Shown here piece after piece: positions 9,192-16,685 of a stretch of DNA of 64,000 bases. The position numbers and the translations under genes were made by a program. Every line of letters starts with the position of its first letter. Within the stretch, counting starts at the first letter, position 1. The notes beneath the pieces were generated by a model. The model was given only the letters and a program-made list of their open reading frames with translations, did not search any database and had not been told where the DNA came from. This DNA comes from Batillaria attramentaria (taxonomy: Eukaryota > Mollusca > Gastropoda > Batillariidae), in contig JACVVK020000466.1 in the NCBI GenBank assembly GCA_018292915.2, positions 355,001 to 419,000 on the forward strand. The letters run 5' to 3'.

Positions 9192-9438
9192 GCGAGAGGG
9201 TCAAATGGTTAAAAGTACACTATCGGCACTACACTTAAATACCTTTCCTTGCGCTTACTAAAAATAGTGGACAACAGCTGCCGTTTAATTGTACCACGCA
9301 ATCATGTGGGGTGTGTACCGTAACCACAATAGCTGGCAAAGATTATTACTGTAGGACTAGCGGTCATTTGCAGTTTGGGCCTCTATTGTGTTGCATAACA
9401 CGAGGGTCATTTCGCGCGACAACAGCCACGGTCACACG
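9192..9438 (-). promoter_or_regulatory. Duplicated promoter region, copy 2 (upstream of the 163-aa gene)
   Basis: This 247-bp block is the partner of 8339-8593. Its TATA equivalent is TATTTAAG (plus-strand 9234-9241), about 91 nt upstream of the ATG, the same spacing as in copy 1. Confidence 0.8.
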
Positions 9439-9508
9439 CGCATCTGCCGCTCTTATGACACCTAAACGATACATAAGATGGGCACCTGTCAAAGATATGT
9501 GGGTGTGA

Positions 9509-9736
9509 TTATTTGTCGAAGATACGGGGGAGGTGTATCGCTGTACGAGTAATTGTGAATGTGGACAGTTTGACAAAAAGATACGGTAATGGTGGCGGTG
9601 GTGGTGGTTGTCCCCATGTCCCTGCTACCTTTTTTTTTTTTTTTTTTTTTTTTTGCTTGATAGCAGCTCGTCTAAAAGCTTGTGTCTTTTCCCGGTAACT
9701 TTCTTGGTGATGATGAAAGGCATTTTGCGGCTCCAT
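9509..9736 (-). pseudogene. Decayed second copy of the CARD gene
   Basis: An ATG-initiated 75-codon frame keeps fragments of the CARD gene at 6758-7291: NAFHHHQES against NAFHHFQES, the following KTQAF against ETQAL, and a polyproline stretch. Most of the CARD and the whole zinc finger are missing. Sequence upstream of the ATG (CATAATGTTG on the plus strand) also matches the intact copy. Its position next to PC4-like gene 2 mirrors the pairing of the intact CARD gene with PC4-like gene 1, so a CARD-PC4 pair was probably duplicated and one CARD lost. The spacer 9737-9947 holds a short CA repeat and a minus-strand AATAAAA at about 9857. Confidence 0.65.
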
Positions 9737-9947
9737 AATGTTGGAAAGGCAACTAAAGGTCTGTATGTGTTGTAATATAATTTTGTTTACGCAAACTCAA
9801 CACACACACACACACAGAACAAGAACAACAATATAGCATACACACACAAACAAATTTTATTCAGTCGAGGAACGGCACAAAAACAAAAAAGATCGATGCA
9901 TACAACAAGTTCTAAGGACCAATGTCAGAAAAAAAAAAAGTGTTTGT

Positions 9948-10442
9948 TCACAATGAACTTGCGAAATCGTTGCCCCAGTAGAGTTGAGATTGAGGCGGTT
10001 GAACGTCTGGCAAATCTGTAGCATTCAGGTGTGTGTCACTCGAATTCTGCTCAAAACAGTGTTGAATCAAATTGTCAATATACTGATCGTCCACCATTCG
10101 TTGAATCGGGTACTTAGGTTTTTCTGGGGTCGCGGTAGCTGGCGGTAGCGGCGGCGGCGATGGCTGCTGTTGTTGTTGTTGTTTCAGTTCACTGGTCTGT
10201 TTGTTATACTCAGCGACAAGTCTTGATTTGACTTTTCCCAAGCGCTGAAATTCAGCCAGATCCAAACTGACGCCACGTCGCGTATGAACTACTTTGCCTC
10301 CTTTGACATCAGATCGAGCAGAATAATGGCGAATGTAAATCTTGACAGTACCTCGCCAAGTTTTCACGCTGGCGTAGATATTTCGCCCCAGAGGAAACAA
10401 CGTGTCGTTTGAAGTCAAAACGCCACCCTGCGATGATGTCAT
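9948..10442 (-). CDS. PC4-like single-stranded-DNA-binding protein 2
   Basis: The protein is 164 aa and starts at a true ATG at 10440-10442. Residues about 13-70 follow the PC4/p15 layout (LFPLGRNIYASVKTWRGTVK, IYIRHYS, then HTRRGVSLDLAEFQRL). A glutamine run and proline-rich linker follow, then an acidic/asparagine-rich tail ending in SQLYWGNDFASSL. Homology to the 130-aa protein at 7895-8287 is limited to the PC4-like core. It probably binds single-stranded DNA in element transcription or replication; this is inferred. TATAAAAA lies about 100 nt upstream and a polyadenylation signal about 90 nt downstream. Confidence 0.75.
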   Translation of the reverse strand: MTSSQGGVLTSNDTLFPLGRNIYASVKTWRGTVKIYIRHYSARSDVKGGKVVHTRRGVSLDLAEFQRLGKVKSRLVAEYNKQTSELKQQQQQQPSPPPLPPATATPEKPKYPIQRMVDDQYIDNLIQHCFEQNSSDTHLNATDLPDVQPPQSQLYWGNDFASSL

Positions 10443-10543
10443 TTTCTTCTTCTTCTTCTTCTTCGGTAGAAGGTACCGCGGCCCAGGCCGCGTGGTGTAA
10501 GCCGGTTAAAATGAATAACACCAGTGCACGCAGGTACCTCGAG

Positions 10544-10551
10544 TTTTTATA
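10544..10551 (-). promoter_or_regulatory. TATA box of PC4-like gene 2
   Basis: TATAAAAA on the minus strand lies about 100 nt upstream of the ATG, immediately beyond the end of the protease gene. Confidence 0.65.
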
Positions 10552-10564
10552 GGTAACCTTTTTC

Positions 10565-11029
10565 CTAGGCAAACGCGCGTCTAAAAAGCTGAGTCACTTT
10601 ACGATCATTGGCTGTTGGTGAGTAAGCCCTAAAAATAGACAGGGCCTTCGACATGGTATCGCCGTGACTTTTGCGTATCAGATAATACAGGACGTAAAGC
10701 CCACAAGTAGAGCTTAACGCATCTTGCAGGACCCGATCATTATATCTGTAGTAGCGACAATTTCTTACAAGAAACTCTTTAATGTCACGATGGCGAGGGG
10801 GCAGACCATAGCTATCAAAATATTCTGCTGTACAAGTACGAGCATCGAACCAAATCGCGACCCAATGCTCTCCTACATGACCAGCAGGGGCTGTATTTAC
10901 TACAAAAGCATGATGGTGATGTTTTGGTAATAGACGCCGGGGAAGTCTGTCGCGGGGAAAAACACCGCGAAAAACGTGTCTGGCAGTTCGATGGTGGGCC
11001 AGCACGCGTGTCAGTTGTCGGTTGTTCAT
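10565..11029 (-). CDS. Adenain-like cysteine protease
   Basis: The protein is 154 aa. The putative catalytic set is His55 (GEHWVAIWFD), Asp72 (YFDSYG), Gln102 and Cys109 (STCGLYVLYYL), the order and spacing of adenovirus maturation protease and of Polinton proteases (adenain/Ulp1-like fold). In relatives the enzyme cleaves capsid precursor proteins during virion maturation. The ATG overlaps the stop of the capsid frame by four bases (ATGA), which fixes the start. It is the last gene of the packed right-hand block. The frame is intact. Confidence 0.92.
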   Translation of the reverse strand: MNNRQLTRVLAHHRTARHVFRGVFPRDRLPRRLLPKHHHHAFVVNTAPAGHVGEHWVAIWFDARTCTAEYFDSYGLPPRHRDIKEFLVRNCRYYRYNDRVLQDALSSTCGLYVLYYLIRKSHGDTMSKALSIFRAYSPTANDRKVTQLFRRAFA

Positions 11030-12332
11030 GATGAAAAGTCAGTAATAATTTGGCGACTGCGGTCAATTTCCAGTAACGAATCCAGTTCTCCGTAAATGAT
11101 AGCTTGCAAAGCGTTGGGGATCGGGTTAGCAAATTTGATTTCTAAACGCAGACTACCGGTTTTTATCAACTCCACTTGATTGCCATCCAAAAGACTGGGA
11201 CTCAAATCAAACACAAACAGACAGTAGCCATGTGGAAACTCTTGGTATTTAATACCGTGTCCGTGCTGGCTGTTGACGAGTCCTGTGCCTGCGGCCAAAT
11301 TGAAATAACTGCGCACGTACTGACCGTGTTCAAAATCAGGCGTCAAAGGTTTGGCCGGAATCTGCTTACCGTCCAAATACAGTGACAAAATGTCAGTCCA
11401 TGAGGTTGAAAATTAAAAGGATTACGGTTGTACGCACCATTAGAGGCGGCGCTTTGCACTAGCCCGACCACGACTCTGTTGGGGAGTTGTGATAAAAAGA
11501 GATTATCTAAAACCACAGACAGACTGCCTTGAGCCAATCCATGCGTTTTAATGACTGCTCGTTTTAAAGGATATTTAGCTGTGCGCTTTTCTAACGCCTT
11601 CGCGTGACCTACGGTCACGGCTGGGTTCAGTTTTACTTTCCGAACAAACAGACTAGCTTGTGTAATAATTACTCTAAACCCAGCGGCAGGGTCGTGGGCC
11701 ATCAAGACAAACTGTTTTTGGCGGGAATGAGTCTAATTTTGACGTCTACACCATTTACAAGATAGCGCTCTTGTTTAAAAATATCCACGTGAAGTCTTCC
11801 CATTAAATCCATTTCTCGACTTTCAGCCGTTAAGGCTCGCCTCGACACTAAACCGGTATTATCAGCGCCTTGCGTGTCGTCAAAATGGTTAGCGGTGTCT
11901 TTGTAAAAACCCTCCGCAGTCAGATGCGACTCTTTCGCTTCAATTCCAAAACTTAACATTTTTTCAATATAGGCTTTATACGGGTAAGTATTTTCAGAGT
12001 TTGTGACGAGAGTTGAATTAAATGTAACGTCCACTTGTGAAACAAAGAGTGCAAAATGTTATTTACCGGAGCGACATCCGCGCCGGCTGCTAAATTGTTA
12101 CCGTTGGCGCGAGTGACTTTACATTTCACGTGTAAGTAAGTGTTAGACAAATCCATGTACTCATCCGTAGCGCCTGATACGTAAAATTCGATGGGGGCTC
12201 CGGTGCCAGTGTGGCCAAAGGATGAAATTCCACATGGCTACCGTGTTCGACCGAGGTTTGGGTCGGGGGCATGGAAAACAGATCAAGTCCGGAATCGACA
12301 GATTCACAACTCTGTGGGTGCAGCAACGACAT
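11026..12332 (-). pseudogene. Major capsid protein (double-jelly-roll type), broken by four frameshifts
   Basis: Reading starts at the ATG at 12330-12332 (MSLLHPQSCESVDSG...) and ends at 11026. The product belongs to the Polinton major capsid family, recognisable by the N-terminal segment DLFSMPPTQTS and by its place between the minor capsid and protease genes. The reading frame shifts near 12193-12197 (a C run on the coding strand), 12030-12040, 11700-11712 and 11387-11390 (a T run). Every shift is of the same sign, as if one base were missing each time. All other genes of the block are open. Either the gene is decaying or the assembly has single-base deletions here; a recoding explanation is possible but less likely. 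Confidence 0.85.
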
Positions 12333-12338
12333 GGTGAA

Positions 12339-12776
12339 TTAGTCAAAAATATCAGTGACGTGTCTTCGAGCAGCTCTTTTTCTCGTTTGACGCCTTTTAC
12401 GACTAAACTCTTGCTTTATACGTTTTGTGTTGGGCTCGCCGGGTGGTGCGGCGGTGGCGGCGGCTCCTACAGCTTGATTCAGTATACGTCGACCGGCCTG
12501 TTGCGTTCTCCGCTTAGCTGCTGATTTAAAGTCTTGACCCGACAAGACATCGCTAGCAATTTGCATCCCGGTCCTAGCGCCCGTTTTTAACAAACTTTTC
12601 CCGGCGCTTTTTAGTAAGGGAACAGCGGATCTTAGCACACCGCCTAATATATTTCCTAGACCCTGACCGCGCATCATCGCGCCTCCACCGCGAAATACCG
12701 GTAAACCGCCATTGCCTGCCTGTAGGGCAAAGTAATCGTGGTACGCTTTTGCGTCACAGGTATACGGGCACTTCAT
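12339..12776 (-). CDS. pVI/pX-like minor capsid protein
   Basis: The protein is 145 aa. I place the start at the ATG at 12774-12776, two bases after the stop of the upstream gene; the open frame extends further but only through that gene. The protein has an aromatic N-terminus, a glycine-rich segment (GGGAMMRGQGLGNILGG), an amphipathic stretch (VLRSAVPLLKSAGKSLL) and a very basic tail (SRKRRQTRKRAARR). This is the layout of the small basic minor capsid protein regularly found beside Polinton capsid genes and likened to adenovirus pVI/pX. Roles in membrane lysis or DNA condensation are known for the adenoviral proteins and only inferred here. Confidence 0.8.
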   Translation of the reverse strand: MKCPYTCDAKAYHDYFALQAGNGGLPVFRGGGAMMRGQGLGNILGGVLRSAVPLLKSAGKSLLKTGARTGMQIASDVLSGQDFKSAAKRRTQQAGRRILNQAVGAAATAAPPGEPNTKRIKQEFSRKRRQTRKRAARRHVTDIFD

Positions 12777-12778
12777 TG

Positions 12779-13528
12779 TTAAATTCCTTCTAAACGCCTC
12801 GGGCGGAAATGAAGTGTGACGATGCTCTTTCCTTGTTCGAATGAAATGGGTTCTCCCGTGTATGAGGTTATAAGGATTTCTATCGTGTTGAATTGTTTCC
12901 GACACAGAGGTACGTAATGAGGTTTATCAAAACGCTCATACAAGATGCTTTTAGAAAAATCTGTACAGGGGACGGTGCGTAGGAGCGGTACGTTGACGTC
13001 ACCGACCACTCGCTGTTGCACAATGTCACAATAAACATACAGAGAATGGTATTGCGTGTACAGATCAAGCATTCCGTTAGCTAAATAGGTTCCAGGACCA
13101 ACCAAAGTATTGCTTTTAAACCCTAACAACTTTTGTAAATCAGACCCGAGCTCTAACCGGCAGTGCTTATACAAAACGACGTACACGCGCTTTGTCGAGT
13201 CTTTAAAATGAAATCGGACATTGCTTTGAGCTGTAATGGCAGCAACTTGGAAGTTTAACGCTGTGACAAGCTGTTCGGGACTCGCGTACAGGCCATCAGG
13301 CAGCGTCCCCACCTTTAACACAGCGCGTTCATCGTCTTGTATGACTTTAAATTGAAACGTATCGCCTTTAACGTTATAAAAACTACCGGGAACGTTAATT
13401 TCCGCAAGACCCACTTCCCATTCTCCGTTCAGATCAACTGACTGAGGGAGCTTTGTATAAAAATGAGCCGCGTTATTGTCAGGATAGTGGTTTAAACTGC
13501 TGTTACTAGGGAGCGTCACGTAAAACAT
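12779..13528 (-). CDS. Penton-like minor capsid protein
   Basis: The protein is 249 aa. It begins MFYVTLPSNSSLNHYP, followed by a beta-rich sequence with WEVGLAEINVPGSFYNV, and ends with IEILITSYTGEPISF and VTLHFRP. This is the conserved companion of the major capsid protein in animal Polintons, where the second capsid protein is a single-jelly-roll penton. The penton role is assigned by family pattern and position, not by a diagnostic motif. The ATG overlaps the end of the membrane-protein gene by 23 bases. Confidence 0.75.
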   Translation of the reverse strand: MFYVTLPSNSSLNHYPDNNAAHFYTKLPQSVDLNGEWEVGLAEINVPGSFYNVKGDTFQFKVIQDDERAVLKVGTLPDGLYASPEQLVTALNFQVAAITAQSNVRFHFKDSTKRVYVVLYKHCRLELGSDLQKLLGFKSNTLVGPGTYLANGMLDLYTQYHSLYVYCDIVQQRVVGDVNVPLLRTVPCTDFSKSILYERFDKPHYVPLCRKQFNTIEILITSYTGEPISFEQGKSIVTLHFRPRRLEGI

Positions 13529-13781
13529 TTTTACGCTCTATAGTCGGACTGGGCAGGGCGTATCCTAGAGAAGCGCTAAGCAAGGAAATCCACAAACTTT
13601 CCGACGGATGTCCTCGCGTTAAATTTATTAACGAAACAATAATGACCATGCAGATGATGAGCATCTGACATATAAAAACAACTTCACTACGCGGTACTCT
13701 CCGCCCCCATACACGCCAGAGTATCGACCTTCTTGCTCCGGTGTCTTCTTCTTTTTCCTGATTCTCTTGTATGTCAGTCAT
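13506..13781 (-). CDS. Small membrane protein
   Basis: The protein is 91 aa. The start is the ATG at 13779-13781, which overlaps the integrase stop (ATGA); the longer form would begin at GTG. A charged N-terminus is followed by a clear transmembrane segment (VVFICQMLIICMVIIVSL), then LWISLLSASLGYALPSP, which could be a second short membrane or re-entrant segment. Small proteins of this kind recur in animal Polintons. The function is unknown. Confidence 0.75.
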   Translation of the reverse strand: MTDIQENQEKEEDTGARRSILWRVWGRRVPRSEVVFICQMLIICMVIIVSLINLTRGHPSESLWISLLSASLGYALPSPTIERKNVLRDAP

Positions 13782-14830
13782 TGAACGTGTTTGGCCGGGA
13801 TCCACGAGTCAAATGACGACGGGTAGCCTAGCCAGCGAATTAAATATTCTTTTCTTCCACCAGGGCCTCGCCGCGATTTCAAAATGTGTTCAATCCTATA
13901 GACTTGTTTTTCACCAACTTTTTGTAACTCTTCTTTATAAAAACTCCCTTTCAATTCCTCGCCGTGATCGTCTTTGATTTTATAAGTAACAGGTCGTGTA
14001 CTTAATACGCGACTTAAAGTAAACAGCTCTTGCGTCCAGCCTGGTAAATACCCTTTCTTAAACGACCGACGCGCTTTAGAAATGCGAACGCGGTCACCAA
14101 TGTTTAGCTGTGTCACCGACTGTTTTCCTTTTCGTCCGTATAACGCCTGCCACACCTGTTCGCTCGTTTCAGCTGTTACTTCAACGGGTGCACGTCGAAT
14201 ACTCCGGTGATACGAATGATTGTAACTGTCGACAACCTGAGGTAGAACATCCACGTAGCGCAAAGTATTTGTGTGGGTAAAATATCGCCAGAGTCTTTCT
14301 TTCAACGTGCGATTAAATCTTTCCACAACCGCGGCTTTTATGTCTTCGTTTTCTGTGGTAAAGAAATACACCTTGTGCTTGGACAAAAATTGTTGAAAAA
14401 CACGGTTGATAAATTCTGTTCCTTTGTCTGTTTGCAGTTTTAAAGGTTTCCGTCCAGCCGTCTCAAAGATGTGTTCAAACGCTTTCGTTAGCGACGCACC
14501 CGTCTTGTTCTTTAAAGGCACGACCCACGCGTACTTGCTCAACACGTCGATGCAGGTTAGCAAGAAGGTATAACCGTCATTATACTTCTTCAATTTTTGC
14601 ACATCAATTAAGTCGGCTTGCCACTGGTGATCGATTCCTCCTACGATAATACGGCGACGTGAAAATCGGTGTCTAACAGGTTTGTGTAATGTATACGTAT
14701 ATTGATGAGACAACCACTGTTGTATGTCTCCGAGTTTCGCTTTAGGTACAGCTCTTTTTAAACTTTGCACACCACCAAAACTGCCAGGGAGTTTAGGATT
14801 ATAGTACCGCTGTCGTAACGCTTTAGACAT
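13778..14830 (-). CDS. Retrovirus-type integrase with C-terminal chromodomain
   Basis: The protein is 350 aa. The catalytic core has Asp73 (QWQADL), Asp135 (QTDKGTEF) and Glu170 (VVERFNRTL) with 34 residues between the second Asp and the Glu, the D,D35E spacing of rve integrases. A chromodomain-like C-terminus follows (YRIEHILKSR, YLIRWLGYPSSFDSWIP). An N-terminal HHCC zinc-binding module is not evident, so the N-terminus may be short. The enzyme joins element ends to target DNA and produces the 6-bp duplication seen here. The ATG lies eight bases after the previous stop. The frame is intact. Confidence 0.95.
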   Translation of the reverse strand: MSKALRQRYYNPKLPGSFGGVQSLKRAVPKAKLGDIQQWLSHQYTYTLHKPVRHRFSRRRIIVGGIDHQWQADLIDVQKLKKYNDGYTFLLTCIDVLSKYAWVVPLKNKTGASLTKAFEHIFETAGRKPLKLQTDKGTEFINRVFQQFLSKHKVYFFTTENEDIKAAVVERFNRTLKERLWRYFTHTNTLRYVDVLPQVVDSYNHSYHRSIRRAPVEVTAETSEQVWQALYGRKGKQSVTQLNIGDRVRISKARRSFKKGYLPGWTQELFTLSRVLSTRPVTYKIKDDHGEELKGSFYKEELQKVGEKQVYRIEHILKSRRGPGGRKEYLIRWLGYPSSFDSWIPAKHVQ

Positions 14831-14838
14831 TTTTTTTT

Positions 14839-15657
14839 TTAGTCAAATAACGCCTCCCAATGTATACGCGGCGATTTAAAGTGTCGGGGTGATGGTGATG
14901 ATGATGATGAGCGAATAAGAGGAGATTCCTGTCGACGACGACGACGACGAACGCGAGGGCGCGATCGGTCTGCTGTAACTGAAGGCGTAGAGGGTGTTGC
15001 AGCATCCCTTAAAGACGACGCATGCCTGTTCCGTTGTAAGTAGTCCCAGCGCTTCAGGTTGCCTACAATTTCACGAGGTACGTTGGCGCGTTTCAAAGCA
15101 CGAGCAAATACATTCCACCCCTGCGGAGTTTCCACTTTTTTCCGAGCGCGTAGTACATCATTGACTAAATCAGACATATTTGACCCGTCGATGGTTACGC
15201 CTTCGTATACCAACTGACCTCTTTCATCCCAGGTCAATTCAGGATCCTCTTTAAGATGCTCTAAAAGTAACCGCGCTTTCTTATGCATCGTTTTAGGAAC
15301 ACTGGCGAGGACACGGTTTTCTAATTTTTCTTCTAAGCTGCCAGCACTAGACGAAGGCGGTGCTGGCTGTGTTGCCGAAGCACTTTCAGCGGTGGTTGAA
15401 GCGATTTCCACTCTACCGATCGGTTTCTGACGGTACTCTTTACTAAAATGTCTGTAGCGGTGCAAAGCCTGTTCATAGCGTCTCGCTTTTTCCAACGGTT
15501 CTAATGCTGCATCTTGTAAAACTTGCGTTATCTCCTGGTCCAAACCGACAATATTCCCATTTAAAATATCCGTTACGGGTGGTGGTGGTGGTGGTTTTTG
15601 TTCTTGTCGTTTAAGCCATTCCGGGTCGACCAATACCATTTTCTTCGTGTACTCCAT
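14839..15657 (-). CDS. Conserved Polinton protein of unknown function
   Basis: The protein is 272 aa. The N-terminus contains a proline run, followed by helical segments and a low-complexity linker. The conserved core (MHKKARLLLEHLKEDPELTW, then GSNMSDLVNDVLR, GWNVFARALKRANVP) is familiar from animal Polintons. The C-terminus is arginine/serine-rich, with an RRRRRR-type stretch that could serve nuclear entry or DNA binding. It sits between the basic 108-aa protein and the integrase with gaps of eight bases on each side. No biochemical role is established to my knowledge. Confidence 0.75.
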   Translation of the reverse strand: MEYTKKMVLVDPEWLKRQEQKPPPPPPVTDILNGNIVGLDQEITQVLQDAALEPLEKARRYEQALHRYRHFSKEYRQKPIGRVEIASTTAESASATQPAPPSSSAGSLEEKLENRVLASVPKTMHKKARLLLEHLKEDPELTWDERGQLVYEGVTIDGSNMSDLVNDVLRARKKVETPQGWNVFARALKRANVPREIVGNLKRWDYLQRNRHASSLRDAATPSTPSVTADRSRPRVRRRRRRQESPLIRSSSSSPSPRHFKSPRIHWEALFD

Positions 15658-15665
15658 TTTTCTTG

Positions 15666-15992
15666 TTATTGCCCGAGCAAAACTTGTCCTAGCACACCTA
15701 ATACTGGACCTAACACAGCGCCGAGAAATCCACCTTTCTGCAAAAGTGCTTTTCGGCGCTTTAAAGAAGTTTTCTTGGTCGCCAAGGTTCTAAGCGTCTG
15801 TTTATGCGCACGAAGTTTTTGTTTCTGACGCGGGGTCAAACGCACACGCCCTTTTAAAATATTGAATGAACACTCGCACAACGTTTGAATCAGTTCACGG
15901 TCCCCGGATCGGATAATAGCTTTCACGACTTGCGGTTTAGCTTTCGATAAAAATTTCAATAACGCCGCGTTGCGTTTTAGCCGCGCGCTCAT
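15666..15992 (-). CDS. Small basic conserved Polinton protein
   Basis: The protein is 108 aa, strongly basic, with helical N-terminal half (KFLSKAKPQVVKAIIRSGD), the segment CECSFNILKGRVRLTPRQK, and a hydrophobic glycine-rich C-terminus (GGFLGAVLGPVLGVLGQVL). The pattern is common in animal Polintons. The C-terminus could be membrane-active. The ATG overlaps the ATPase stop by four bases (ATGA). The function is unknown. Confidence 0.75.
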   Translation of the reverse strand: MSARLKRNAALLKFLSKAKPQVVKAIIRSGDRELIQTLCECSFNILKGRVRLTPRQKQKLRAHKQTLRTLATKKTSLKRRKALLQKGGFLGAVLGPVLGVLGQVLLGQ

Positions 15993-16609
15993 TTTTGAAG
16001 ATAAGCGGTCACACCTTGAGGCGAAAAAATATCAGTTCGTAGGCGCAAATGTTCTGGTGTTTCTTGTCTGAGATCAATCAGCAAATAACCGTGACTTTTT
16101 GAAACAGCGTCTTTATATGCTTCTAACATATATTGAGTTTTTCCAGGGTACATTTGTTTTGCCAGTGCTGTTATTTGGGACGCGTCACGCGGGTTTTTAA
16201 ACACGACTAAATAATGACTGTTTAAGCTTATCGTTCGCTGTTCTTTGTTTTTTCCAAATAAATTTTGCACGATGTACATAACGGAGATGTTCAGGTGATG
16301 ACTTCCTTTCGTAAACAGCTGTGTCACGCGAGAATCGGTTTCATGCATGAGATCATCAATAATAAGAAGACAGCGTTTGTGACCTGTAAATTTCGACATA
16401 TCAGGTAATCCCTCCTGAAATTGCACGCCACGCAGCTGTAGCTTGTCATATAACGGTTGCCAAACACCGTAACACCAAATAATTTCCTCCGGCGCGGGGA
16501 CCATAATATCCTTCAACCGATCTAAACACTGATTGACAAAATAGCTTTTGCCGCTTTGTGAAGGCCCTGCAATAAGACAGGTAAACGGATGCTGAAATCG
16601 CGGATCCAT
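15989..16609 (-). CDS. FtsK/HerA-type genome-packaging ATPase
   Basis: The protein is 206 aa from the ATG at 16607-16609. A longer start at 16666 is possible but would include a likely splice-acceptor region. Walker A is GPSQSGKS (residues 15-22); Walker B is CLLIIDDL. The segment following resembles the arginine/sensor region of A32-like packaging ATPases (FKNPRDASQITALAKQMYPG). In Polintons and related viruses it drives genome packaging into the capsid. It is the first gene of the packed block, next to the right terminal repeat. Confidence 0.93.
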   Translation of the reverse strand: MDPRFQHPFTCLIAGPSQSGKSYFVNQCLDRLKDIMVPAPEEIIWCYGVWQPLYDKLQLRGVQFQEGLPDMSKFTGHKRCLLIIDDLMHETDSRVTQLFTKGSHHLNISVMYIVQNLFGKNKEQRTISLNSHYLVVFKNPRDASQITALAKQMYPGKTQYMLEAYKDAVSKSHGYLLIDLRQETPEHLRLRTDIFSPQGVTAYLQK

Positions 16610-16640
16610 GTCTGCTGGGTAACTGAGAGAAACAAATGAA
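16610..16640 (-). promoter_or_regulatory. Probable 3' splice site upstream of the ATPase start
   Basis: The minus strand reads CATTTGTTTCTCTCAG just upstream of the ATPase ATG, with CAG at 16623-16625: a pyrimidine tract and acceptor. This suggests that transcripts of the packed block carry a leader exon from the right terminal repeat. The donor is not identified; GAG/GTAATA in the 110-bp units is one candidate. Confidence 0.5.
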
Positions 16641-16685
16641 AACCAACAGTTAAATATCATCATCATGTGGGACCCCTATCCTAAA

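Noticed and set aside
9513..9698. Plus-strand frame with a glycine run and phenylalanine run
   Set aside because: It is the antisense shadow of the decayed CARD copy and its A/T tract.
10309..10572. 87-codon frame overlapping the start of PC4-like gene 2
   Set aside because: It overlaps the PC4-like coding region in another frame, its glutamate run comes from a CTT repeat, and a TATA box lies inside it.
12779..12905. Longer start for the pVI/pX-like protein at 12905
   Set aside because: It would overlap the penton-like gene by 127 bases; the ATG at 12776, directly after that gene's stop, is the natural start.
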